A DNA stretch of 6,291 bases from Propionibacteriaceae bacterium (GCA_003153855.1 PMBM01000082.1:5305-11595); one strand, 5' to 3'; positions 1 to 5,393 are shown, counted from the first letter of the stretch. The notes: generated by a model not told the origin, from the letters alone. Numbers and translations: made by a program.

Positions 1-1157
1 CGCTCGCCGAGGGTGGCGATCCGTTCGACGATCGGGTACAGCTCGTCCGCGCTCGCATGAAGGAGCGCATCTCGCGGGTACGTGTTCAGCGTCGCCAGGA
101 GCGCCTTGTAGCCGTGGCTCTCGGAGCTGTAGCCGGAACGGTGGAGGATCTCGACAGCCTTGGGCACGAGGATCGGGATGCGCGTGACCGGTTCCGTGTA
201 CGCGGGCGACGACAGGACGCCGACGAAGCGGCGCTCGCCCGTGATCGCTCCCGAGTCGTCGAGGACGCGTACGCCGACGTAGTCGCGGTAGACGGGTCGG
301 TGCACCCGAGCGCGTACGGAGTCCTTCGTGAAGACCAGAACTCCCCGTTCATCAGCCGTCGGGAGCGCGTCGAACGGGTCCGTCTGGTTGCGCAGCACGC
401 CGAGACCAGTGGCCCGTACGGGTGCGTAGCGGATGCCGTCGTAGGCGTACTCCTGGTAGCCGAGCAACGTGAAGTTGTCGTCCCGCAACCAGCGGAGCAG
501 GTCCCGGGCCGCATCTCGCTCGTCGGCAAGCGCGTCGTAGGGCGCCATGGCCAGCAGGTCGACCGCGTCCGACAGCTCGTGTCGCATGGCGGTCCAGTCG
601 TCGGTCACCAGCCGTACCTCGGCCAGCACCTCACGCACGCCCGCGACGAGTTTGTCCGCGACCTCGTCGGCGGCGACGCCGAGCGGCGGGTACACGACGA
701 ACGTCATCCAGGACTCGGCGACCGTCGTTCCGCTGCCGTCGGGCACGAGCTCGCCGCCGGCGCTCCGGGTCACCGGGAGCTGAGGGTGGAACACGTGCCG
801 GATCGTCCAGTCCTGGCGGGTGATCTCCATCGTCACCGAGTCGACGAGGAACGCCCGGTCGTCCGTGACGATCTGCAGCAACGTCGACCCGGCCAGCTGC
901 CAGTGGTCCGACGCGTCCGGCGTGTCGACGACGACGCTGTCCGACCCGAGCGATCGACTCTGCGCGAGCCTCACGTGGGCGCTGATGATCCCTGCGAGGT
1001 TCCCGGCACCGATGTCGTCGAGGTCGTCGCCGTGCTGGTGCTCGAGGTAGCGCGCGACGATCTCACCCGGCTCCCCCGCACGCGACACCGTTGCCGGATC
1101 GAGGGCATCGACGACCTGGGCGATCATGGACTCGTCGGTCGTCACCGCATGAGACAT
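1..1157 (-). CDS. gdh: NAD-specific glutamate dehydrogenase, large (about 180 kDa) class, N-terminal part
   Basis: Cytoplasmic enzyme that oxidises L-glutamate with NAD+ to 2-oxoglutarate, ammonium and NADH, linking amino-acid catabolism to the TCA cycle. The reverse strand reads openly from ATG at 1157 to the window edge: 385 codons and no stop. The start is fixed by GGAGG seven bases upstream. Family-typical segments are LLQIVTDDRAFLVDSVTME (residues 93-111), DNFTLLGYQEY (227-237), VHRPVYRDYVGVRVLD (285-300), GERRFVGVLSSPAY (307-320) and TYPRDALLHAS (359-369). In this family the region carries ACT-like regulatory domains; the catalytic domain comes later and lies outside the window. Family members are about 1,600 residues, so roughly a quarter is visible. 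No frameshift or internal stop is seen. It is divergent from the DUF2505 gene. The family identification is firm; the regulatory-domain statement is family knowledge. Confidence 0.93.
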   Translation of the reverse strand, partial: MSHAVTTDESMIAQVVDALDPATVSRAGEPGEIVARYLEHQHGDDLDDIGAGNLAGIISAHVRLAQSRSLGSDSVVVDTPDASDHWQLAGSTLLQIVTDDRAFLVDSVTMEITRQDWTIRHVFHPQLPVTRSAGGELVPDGSGTTVAESWMTFVVYPPLGVAADEVADKLVAGVREVLAEVRLVTDDWTAMRHELSDAVDLLAMAPYDALADERDAARDLLRWLRDDNFTLLGYQEYAYDGIRYAPVRATGLGVLRNQTDPFDALPTADERGVLVFTKDSVRARVHRPVYRDYVGVRVLDDSGAITGERRFVGVLSSPAYTEPVTRIPILVPKAVEILHRSGYSSESHGYKALLATLNTYPRDALLHASADELYPIVERIATLGE

Positions 1158-1164
1158 CAGCAAA

Positions 1165-1169
1165 CCTCC
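1165..1169 (-). promoter_or_regulatory. Ribosome binding site of the glutamate dehydrogenase gene
   Basis: On the minus strand GGAGG stands seven bases before the ATG at 1157. This consensus Shine-Dalgarno sequence decides the start codon of the partial gene. Confidence 0.85.
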
Positions 1170-1199
1170 GCTGGACGGCGCCACTGCCGCCCGTCTGCC

Positions 1200-1226
1200 A
1201 CGATAACCGCATCCGGTCCGCCACAA
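1200..1226 (-). promoter_or_regulatory. Weak candidate promoter for glutamate dehydrogenase
   Basis: Reading the minus strand, TATCGT (1205-1200) fits the TAnnnT -10 pattern, and TTGTGG (1226-1221) gives a poor -35 match with a short 15-base spacer. A transcript from here would have a leader of about 35 bases. The only other room for a promoter is the rest of the 68-base divergent gap or the neighbouring coding sequence. This is offered as the best candidate, not as a strong call. Confidence 0.2.
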
Positions 1227-1711
1227 TGGACGGCATGCAGCTCACCGCCCAGCAGGATTTCGCCGCCCAGCCTTCCCACGTCGCCGCGATGCTCACCGAC
1301 CGCGCGTTCCTCGAGAAGGTCTGCGTGGCCTCCGAGGCGGAGAAGCACTCCGTGACGGTGAACGGCGCTCACACCACGGTCTCCCGAACGCTGCCGGCCC
1401 CGTCGTCCATCACGAAGTTCACCGGCAGCACGATCACGATCGTCGAGGACCTCGCGTGGTCCGAGGCCGCGGCGGACGGCTCCCGTACGGCCGCGTTCAC
1501 CCTCACGGTCCCGGGACTCCCCGTGGAGATGCTGGGCACGGCGAGGCTGACGGCCGCCGGCAAGGGCACCCGGGTCGACTACTCCGGTGACCTGAAAGTC
1601 AACATCCCCTTCGTCGGCAAGAAGCTCGAGCAGTCGGCAGCTCCCGCCGTCCTCGACGGCATCGGTCTCCAGCAGCGCGTCGGCAACGACTGGCTGGCCG
1701 AGAAGTCCTGA
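1226..1711 (+). CDS. DUF2505 domain protein (SRPBCC/START-like superfamily)
   Basis: A 161-residue soluble protein of unknown function. It matches the actinobacterial DUF2505 family in length and layout: an N-terminal strand and helix (LTAQQDFAAQPSHVAAMLTD), a middle section ending in a basic and hydrophobic strand (SSITKFTGSTITIVEDLAWS), then TVPGLPVEMLGTARL, a DYSGDLKVNIPFVGKKLEQ stretch and the closing QQRVGNDWL helix. The family is grouped with Bet v 1/START-like folds, which often bind hydrophobic ligands; no ligand can be read from the sequence. There is no signal peptide or membrane helix. No Shine-Dalgarno precedes ATG 1226, and a second ATG at 1235 (158 aa) is equally possible. CACAAT at 1222-1227 could act as a -10 box for a leaderless transcript beginning at 1235. 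An in-frame upstream extension to TTG 1091 is rejected because it would overlap the divergent gdh gene. The family call is fairly sure; the start is not. Confidence 0.82.
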   Translation: MDGMQLTAQQDFAAQPSHVAAMLTDRAFLEKVCVASEAEKHSVTVNGAHTTVSRTLPAPSSITKFTGSTITIVEDLAWSEAAADGSRTAAFTLTVPGLPVEMLGTARLTAAGKGTRVDYSGDLKVNIPFVGKKLEQSAAPAVLDGIGLQQRVGNDWLAEKS

Positions 1712-1715
1712 CCGA

Positions 1716-1756
1716 AGAGGCTGATTCTCGCGCGTCACCCTGCAACAACGGCCTCT
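1716..1756. repeat. Short inverted repeat between DUF2505 gene and first sigma gene
   Basis: AGAGGC (1716-1721) is complementary to GCCTCT (1751-1756) across a 29-base loop that contains the -35 element of the first sigma promoter. The stem is short, the loop is long and no T-run follows, so it is a poor terminator. It may be chance. It is noted because the second sigma promoter also lies inside a dyad. Confidence 0.25.
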
Positions 1757-1768
1757 CTGGTGCGTATT
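1741..1768 (+). promoter_or_regulatory. Candidate ECF-type promoter of the first sigma cassette
   Basis: TGCAAC (1741-1746, -35) is followed after 16 bases by CGTATT (1763-1768, -10), then one base and GTAGTG (1770-1775), where transcription would be expected to begin. An AAC-bearing -35, a 16-17 base spacer and a CGT-type -10 are typical of ECF sigma promoters. The same elements at exactly the same spacing precede the second sigma gene, which is the strongest support. Autoregulation is the usual mode for ECF factors and is inferred here. The expected leader is about 30 bases. Confidence 0.68.
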
Positions 1769-1790
1769 CGTAGTGTCGGGCACGCCAAGC

Positions 1791-1796
1791 GGAGGG
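1791..1796 (+). promoter_or_regulatory. Ribosome binding site deciding the GTG start of the first sigma gene
   Basis: GGAGGG lies seven bases before GTG 1804. It supports this non-ATG start, which aligns with the ATG start of the paralogue (ARTG near both N-termini). Confidence 0.8.
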
Positions 1797-1803
1797 CGAC
1801 ACA

Positions 1804-2325
1804 GTGATCACACAAGCGCGGACCGGTCCTCAGCCGGTCGGCTCGTCGGACTTCGAGGTCTGCTACGAGCGGTACTGGTGGCCGATGGTCCGGCTGGCGA
1901 CCGGCTTGCTGGGTGATCGCGCCGCAGCCGAGGACGCGGTCCAGGAGGCCTTCACCGCGGTGTACCGCAGGTGGTCCACGCTGGCCGAGGTGACACGCAT
2001 CGGCTACCTGCGGGTCTGCGTGGTGAATGCGACACGTACAACTCAGCGACGCCAGACGACCCAGCGCAAGCACCTTCGGCTCGTCGAGGACCGCCCGGCA
2101 GCGGGCGCCGACGAAGGCCTGATCCAGCAGTTCGACCGTGACGCCCTCCGCCAGGCCCTCAACCTGCTCCCCCTGCGGCAACGTGAGGTCCTCGCGCTCC
2201 GCTTCGTCAGCGAGCTGCCCGACGCCGAGATCGCCCAGGCGACAGGCCTGTCGCTCGGCGGCGTCCGGTCCGCGTCCAGCAGAGGGATCGCCGCGCTGCG
2301 CTCCTCGATGGGAGAACTTCGATGA
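1804..2325 (+). CDS. ECF sigma factor, SigE family (copy 1)
   Basis: A 173-residue group IV sigma factor that would direct RNA polymerase to a small set of stress or envelope promoters. Region 2 spans about residues 17-80, with YWWPMVRLATGLLGD (24-38), AAAEDAVQEAF (40-50, core-binding/-10 region) and GYLRVCVVNATR (67-78). A basic linker follows (QRRQTTQRKHLR, 81-92). Region 4 spans about 113-168, with LLPLRQREVLALRF (121-134) and the helix-turn-helix DAEIAQATGLSLGGVRS (140-156), which would read the -35 element. Length and motifs fit the actinobacterial SigE-type ECF family. There is no C-terminal extension of the kind carried by ECF41-like factors. GTG start with a good ribosome site. The stop overlaps the next ATG (ATGA, 2322-2325), so the pair is probably translationally coupled. 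It is about two-thirds identical to the sigma factor at 3510-4034 by hand alignment. The target genes are unknown apart from the two candidate promoters here. Confidence 0.93.
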   Translation: MITQARTGPQPVGSSDFEVCYERYWWPMVRLATGLLGDRAAAEDAVQEAFTAVYRRWSTLAEVTRIGYLRVCVVNATRTTQRRQTTQRKHLRLVEDRPAAGADEGLIQQFDRDALRQALNLLPLRQREVLALRFVSELPDAEIAQATGLSLGGVRSASSRGIAALRSSMGELR

Positions 2326-3392
2326 ACGACTTCGAGACCAGGCTCGCCGCACGCTTCGCCGCCCTGGTCGACCATGAGGCAGGCGCCCCCGACAGCGCGC
2401 CCCCGTTCGTCCCCGTCCTGGAGGATGAGGCCCCCGACCGTCGGTCGCGGACGCGAGTGTTCCTCGTCGCAGCCGTGGTCGTCGTGGTCGCCGCCCTGAC
2501 GTGGGCCGGGCTCTCCCAGGTCATCCACCTTCCCGGCCCGCAGGTCGCCGGGCCGCCGACCCCGAGCGCGGGGACGACGGCGACCGCCGTCTCGACTGCC
2601 CCGAGCACCTCGGCCTCGGCGCAAACCACGAGCTCCGTTGCGGGCGCTTCCACGACGGTCGTGGGCGGCATGACCCTGTCCCTCCCTGCCGGATGGACGG
2701 TCACCCCGCAGACGTACAGCGGCGGCAGCGGGCCCATTCCCGGCAGCACGGTCTGGTGCATCGACCCCGTGACGGCGAAGGGCTCGTGCACCATCTCGCT
2801 CACCTCCGCCGGACAGGCGACCGGCAACCCCCTCGATGTCGACGTCGAGGGTGGATGGTCCAGCAACCCTTCGTACTGCTCTGTGGACGTGAGGCAGGGC
2901 CAGGCGACGCACACCCTCGACGTCGCGGATGTTCGCTCCTTCGGCGGGCGCAGCGCCGAGTACCGGAAGTGGACCCATACGTGCACAGCCACTCAGGTCG
3001 TTCAGGCCGAGATGTACGAGGTCGCATACGCCCCGGCATGGATCCTGTTCTCGGAACATGCCGACAGCTACGTGTCGGCCGTCATGGCGTGGGTCGCCCA
3101 GCACTCCACGCTGCCGGTACAGACACTGCCCCTGCGCCTGCAAGACCTTGGCTACGTGAGGTCGGTGCACGCCAGTGTGTCCGCCTACATCGTCACCCTG
3201 GACCGCGTCTATGCCAGCGCATACTCGACGGCCGGTGAGATCAACAACTCGTCGACCACGTATGAGTACACGATCCCCGCCTTGCTCGTGGATGCCGCTG
3301 GCAAGCAGATCGCCGCACCCAAGGTAGGAGACCGAGCGTTCATCGTGACGAACGGATCCGCGGTCACCGGCTACTCGGTCCGGCCGCTGTAG
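2322..3392 (+). CDS. Single-pass membrane protein, putative regulator/sensor of sigma copy 1
   Basis: A 356-residue protein with no family I can name. Seen: a cytoplasmic tail (1-45, MNDFETRLAARFAALVDHEA at the start, then Pro/Asp/Glu-rich and finally basic RRSRTR); one transmembrane helix (about 46-64, VFLVAAVVVVVAALTWAGL); a Thr/Ser/Ala/Pro linker (about 75-113); and a predicted exported domain (about 114-356) with four cysteines (146, 156, 186, 221). The most conserved block versus its paralogue is VADVRSFGGR (201-210) followed by WTHTC (217-221). The basic residues before the helix predict cytoplasm-in, outside-out topology. The four cysteines could form two disulfides. It overlaps the sigma stop by four bases, a typical place for an anti-sigma factor. 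The tail has no cysteine, so it is not a zinc-binding anti-sigma domain. Inference: the tail binds the sigma factor and the outer domain senses an envelope signal. It could instead be only an envelope protein made with the sigma factor. Confidence 0.85.
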   Translation: MNDFETRLAARFAALVDHEAGAPDSAPPFVPVLEDEAPDRRSRTRVFLVAAVVVVVAALTWAGLSQVIHLPGPQVAGPPTPSAGTTATAVSTAPSTSASAQTTSSVAGASTTVVGGMTLSLPAGWTVTPQTYSGGSGPIPGSTVWCIDPVTAKGSCTISLTSAGQATGNPLDVDVEGGWSSNPSYCSVDVRQGQATHTLDVADVRSFGGRSAEYRKWTHTCTATQVVQAEMYEVAYAPAWILFSEHADSYVSAVMAWVAQHSTLPVQTLPLRLQDLGYVRSVHASVSAYIVTLDRVYASAYSTAGEINNSSTTYEYTIPALLVDAAGKQIAAPKVGDRAFIVTNGSAVTGYSVRPL

Positions 3393-3433
3393 GCCCCGCC
3401 CGTCGTTGTCCCGTACGACTGCTGAAGACTGAG

Positions 3434-3461
3434 CCGAGCTCGTTGCAACAGGACGGCTCGG
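3434..3461. repeat. Inverted repeat enclosing the -35 element of the second sigma promoter
   Basis: CCGAGC (3434-3439) pairs with GCTCGG (3456-3461) around a 16-base loop. Inside it GTTGCAAC (3442-3449) is itself a perfect 8-base palindrome containing the -35 TGCAAC. No T-run follows. It could be a weak terminator for the upstream cassette, an operator, or chance in G+C-rich DNA. Confidence 0.35.
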
Positions 3462-3471
3462 TCGGCGTGTT
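3444..3471 (+). promoter_or_regulatory. Candidate ECF-type promoter of the second sigma cassette
   Basis: TGCAAC (3444-3449) is followed after 16 bases by CGTGTT (3466-3471), one base and GTAGTG (3473-3478). This repeats the arrangement at 1741-1775 with the spacing conserved to the base, while the 16-base spacer itself differs. Transcription would begin near 3478, giving a leader of about 30 bases. Which of the two sigma factors uses it, or whether both do, cannot be told from the sequence. Confidence 0.68.
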
Positions 3472-3494
3472 GGTAGTGCAGGCACGGGGAACGT

Positions 3495-3501
3495 GGAAGG
3501 G
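3495..3501 (+). promoter_or_regulatory. Ribosome binding site of the second sigma gene
   Basis: GGAAGGG lies eight bases before ATG 3510 and supports that start over the out-of-frame ATG-like triplets nearby. Confidence 0.7.
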
Positions 3502-3509
3502 CATCGACG

Positions 3510-4034
3510 ATGGCGCAGGCGAGGACCGGCACAAGCCCAGTTGCTGACCCGTTGGACTCGTTCGAGGACTGCTACTCGTCTCACTGGTGGCCGATGGTAC
3601 GGCTGGCCACGGCGCTGCTCGGCGACACGGCAGCTGCCGAAGACGCCGTCCAGGAGGCGTTCACCGGCCTGTACAAGAAGTGGCCCAGCCTCCAGCCCGG
3701 CTCCCCGGTCGGCTACCTGCGGGTCAGCGTCGTCAACGCGGTACGCAGCGCCCAGCGGCGCCTGAGCACCCAGCGCAAGCACCTCCACGCGCTGCAGGAC
3801 CCACCGGCACCCGGGGCCGACGAACGGCTCGCCAGGCAGGGCGAACGCGACCAGCTCCGCGCCGCACTCGACCAGCTCCCCGCCACGCAGCGCGAGATAC
3901 TCGTCCTCCGCTTCATCAGCCAGTTGTCCGACGCCGAGATCGCCGACGCCACAGGGCTCTCCCTGGGCGGCGTCCGCTCCGCGTCCAGCAGAGGCGTCGC
4001 CGCCCTGCGCGTCACCATGGGAGGTTCGCGATGA
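3510..4034 (+). CDS. ECF sigma factor, SigE family (copy 2)
   Basis: A 174-residue paralogue of the sigma factor at 1804-2325, aligned over its whole length with a one-residue N-terminal offset. Region 2 shows HWWPMVRLATALLGD (25-39), AAAEDAVQEAF (41-51) and GYLRVSVVNAVR (68-79). Region 4 shows QLPATQREILVLRF (122-135) and the helix-turn-helix DAEIADATGLSLGGVRS (141-157). GLSLGGVRSASSRG is identical in both copies, so the -35-reading helix is probably near-equivalent and promoter preference similar. That agrees with the matching elements upstream of both genes. The stop overlaps the next ATG (ATGA, 4031-4034). It has its own promoter candidate and a 117-base gap from the previous cassette, so it can be transcribed independently, though read-through from copy 1 is possible because no strong terminator separates them. 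Confidence 0.93.
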   Translation: MAQARTGTSPVADPLDSFEDCYSSHWWPMVRLATALLGDTAAAEDAVQEAFTGLYKKWPSLQPGSPVGYLRVSVVNAVRSAQRRLSTQRKHLHALQDPPAPGADERLARQGERDQLRAALDQLPATQREILVLRFISQLSDAEIADATGLSLGGVRSASSRGVAALRVTMGGSR

Positions 4035-5119
4035 ACGACTTCGACACGCTTCTGTCCGAACAGCTCAACGACCTCGTCGACCACGAGACCGGGCCGGAGC
4101 GGCCCGCACCCAGGTTCGTGCCGACGGAGCAGGACGAGCCCTCCAAGGCTCGTCCCTGGCTCTTCGCGGCAGCCGTGATCATCCTGGCCGTGGGAGTCTC
4201 CTGGGCCAGCATCAGCTGGATCACCCGTTCCCAGACGCCACCGGTCGCCAGCCCCAGCAGCGCGGTCCCCTCCACGAACAGCCCGACGCCGTCCACCTCC
4301 GGTTCGCCATCGGCCACGCCCACGAGCGCCAAGCCTTCGTCAGCATCCACGAGCACTGCGGTGCTGTCCGGTGGTGCTCGGATCGCGGTTCCAACTGGCT
4401 GGACCCTCTCGGTCGACGCAGCGGGGACGGATTCGAACAGGAAATGGTGGTGCCTCACCCCGGCGTCAACCGCCACCCCCGTACCGCCGCTGACCACTCA
4501 CATCAAGGACCAGTGCGTGATCTCGCTGATCGACCTCGGACAGGTGCTCGCGTTCGATCCCAACGGGCTCGAGGGAGTGGGACACGAACTCACCGTCTGC
4601 GACATGGCCGGGAGTCAGACAGCGGGGGTCGTGGACACCATCGACGTCGCTGACACCCGATCGTTCGGCGGTAGGGAGTCGACGCACAGCCAGTGGACCC
4701 AGGTGTGCCCGAACTACACGCTCCACGGCGAGCAGTACCTCGTGCCGACCGCAACGAACTGGGCAATGAACACGGACTTCGCGACCACCACGTACGCCGG
4801 CGTCACCGTGTCGTCTGTGATGGCGAGCGTCGCCGCCTCCTCGACGCTGCCCGCCGGGACAGCGACTCTGTGGACGGGCGATCGGGGCTTCGTGCGCAGC
4901 GTCAGCAAGGACTCGACAGGCATGCGGATCACGATCGACCGCTACCAGGACTGCGCCGTGGACCAGTACGTCATCCGGAACGACGACACGGCGACCACGA
5001 CCTATGTCGTCCCCAACAGCGCCACGGTGACGGGTGCCGACAAGCTCGTTGCCGGAGCCAAGGTTGCCATCGCCACCAATGGCACGATCGTCACCGAAGT
5101 CGACTACCTGGACTTCTGA
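4031..5119 (+). CDS. Single-pass membrane protein, putative regulator/sensor of sigma copy 2
   Basis: A 362-residue paralogue of the protein at 2322-3392. Layout: cytoplasmic tail (1-42, beginning MNDFDTLLSEQLNDLVDHET), transmembrane helix (about 43-64, WLFAAAVIILAVGVSWASIS), Ser/Thr/Pro linker (about 67-112), predicted exported domain (113-362). Cysteines at 141, 162, 190 and 226 match the four of the other copy; C308 is extra. DVADTRSFGGR (205-215) and WTQVC (222-226) are the best-conserved block of the outer domain. FVRSV (287-291) and a closing ATNGT segment also recur. The tail shares LVDHE, AP and FVP with its paralogue, a fair sign of a common partner. The frame stays open upstream through the sigma gene, so a naive call starts at 3587; the ATGA overlap and the homologous N-terminus give the true start at 4031. 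The anti-sigma/sensor role is inferred from gene order, topology and tail conservation only. Confidence 0.85.
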   Translation: MNDFDTLLSEQLNDLVDHETGPERPAPRFVPTEQDEPSKARPWLFAAAVIILAVGVSWASISWITRSQTPPVASPSSAVPSTNSPTPSTSGSPSATPTSAKPSSASTSTAVLSGGARIAVPTGWTLSVDAAGTDSNRKWWCLTPASTATPVPPLTTHIKDQCVISLIDLGQVLAFDPNGLEGVGHELTVCDMAGSQTAGVVDTIDVADTRSFGGRESTHSQWTQVCPNYTLHGEQYLVPTATNWAMNTDFATTTYAGVTVSSVMASVAASSTLPAGTATLWTGDRGFVRSVSKDSTGMRITIDRYQDCAVDQYVIRNDDTATTTYVVPNSATVTGADKLVAGAKVAIATNGTIVTEVDYLDF

Positions 5120-5136
5120 GGCGGCACGCGCAGCGA

Positions 5137-5179
5137 AACGGCTCGCGCCCGGCACATGACGTGCCGGGCGCGAGCCGTT
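5137..5179. terminator. Perfect 19-bp hairpin, probable bidirectional terminator
   Basis: A 19-base arm (5137-5155) is exactly complementary to 5161-5179, with a 5-base ATGAC loop. It begins 17 bases after the stop of the rightward cassette and ends 16 bases before the stop codon of the convergent leftward 64-aa gene, so it can serve both. No T-run follows on either strand, which is common for strong G+C-rich actinobacterial hairpins. It is too regular and too well placed to be chance. Confidence 0.82.
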
Positions 5180-5195
5180 CGTACGGCCTGCTGGA

Positions 5196-5390
5196 TCAGG
5201 CGGCGAGGCCGTAACCCTGGTCGAGGCGGTCTGCGAGACGCAGGCCCTGGTGCGCGGTGGCGCGGAGGAGACGCGCGCCCCACTCCCGGCTCGTGCGAGC
5301 CGTGGGCGTGAACCGGCCGCCTTCCTGAATGAACACCGGGCGCACGTCGCGCTCCGCCATGAGGATCTGTTGTGTCAGCTGGATTGTCAT
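5196..5390 (-). CDS. Small protein of unknown function (64 aa) downstream of a LacI regulator
   Basis: I do not recognise this protein. It is 64 residues, starts MTIQLTQQILMAERDVRPVF and has a basic, Arg-rich second half (TSREWGARLLRATAHQGLRL) that could form an amphipathic helix. There is no signal peptide, membrane segment or cysteine. Signs that it is real: a purine-rich ribosome binding region directly before ATG 5390; a gap of only 22 bases from the stop of the upstream regulator gene; about 84% G/C at third codon positions, like its neighbours; and a stop 16 bases before the strong hairpin at 5137-5179. A second Met at residue 11 is a possible alternative start. It is probably cotranscribed with the regulator, or made from that operon's end. 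No function is proposed. Confidence 0.6.
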   Translation of the reverse strand: MTIQLTQQILMAERDVRPVFIQEGGRFTPTARTSREWGARLLRATAHQGLRLADRLDQGYGLAA

Positions 5391-5393
5391 CTC

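Larger units (their letters stand above)
1741..5119 (+). other. Tandem duplication of a sigma factor/membrane protein cassette
   Basis: Unit 1 (1741-3392) and unit 2 (3444-5119) have the same promoter elements, gene order, ATGA junction and domain plan. The 16 bases at the junction are identical (CGATGAACGACTTCGA at 2320-2335 and 4029-4044). The sigma halves are about two-thirds identical and the membrane halves visibly less. The divergence shows an old duplication with both copies kept intact, not a recent assembly or transposition event. No insertion sequence or direct repeat borders it. Confidence 0.85.

Noticed and set aside
57..1355. Long rightward reading frame (432 codons) across the left part
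   Set aside because: It is antisense to the glutamate dehydrogenase reading frame, has an Arg/Asp/Val-rich composition typical of a complementary-frame shadow, and matches no family I know. The minus strand encodes clear family motifs.
1157..1783. 208-codon leftward frame opposite the DUF2505 gene
   Set aside because: It is antisense to a recognisable family member and overlaps the gdh start region. Its composition is shadow-like.
2322..3392. Lipoprotein or secreted protein reading of the membrane partners
   Set aside because: The hydrophobic segment starts some 43-46 residues in, is preceded by basic residues, and no lipobox cysteine follows it. A signal anchor with a cytoplasmic tail fits better than a cleaved signal peptide.
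3402..3419. GTCGT/ACGAC inverted repeat after the first membrane protein gene as a terminator
   Set aside because: A 5-bp stem with an 8-base loop and no T-run is expected by chance in this composition.
2043..3788. 581-codon leftward open frame across the sigma modules
   Set aside because: It runs antisense through two sigma genes and a membrane protein gene, has Arg/Gly-rich random composition and spans both promoters. It is a high-G+C shadow.
3587..4030. N-terminal 148-codon extension of the second membrane protein
   Set aside because: The frame is merely open through the sigma gene. The extension reads as Arg/Pro-rich shadow sequence, and the paralogue begins at the same MNDF start at the ATGA overlap.
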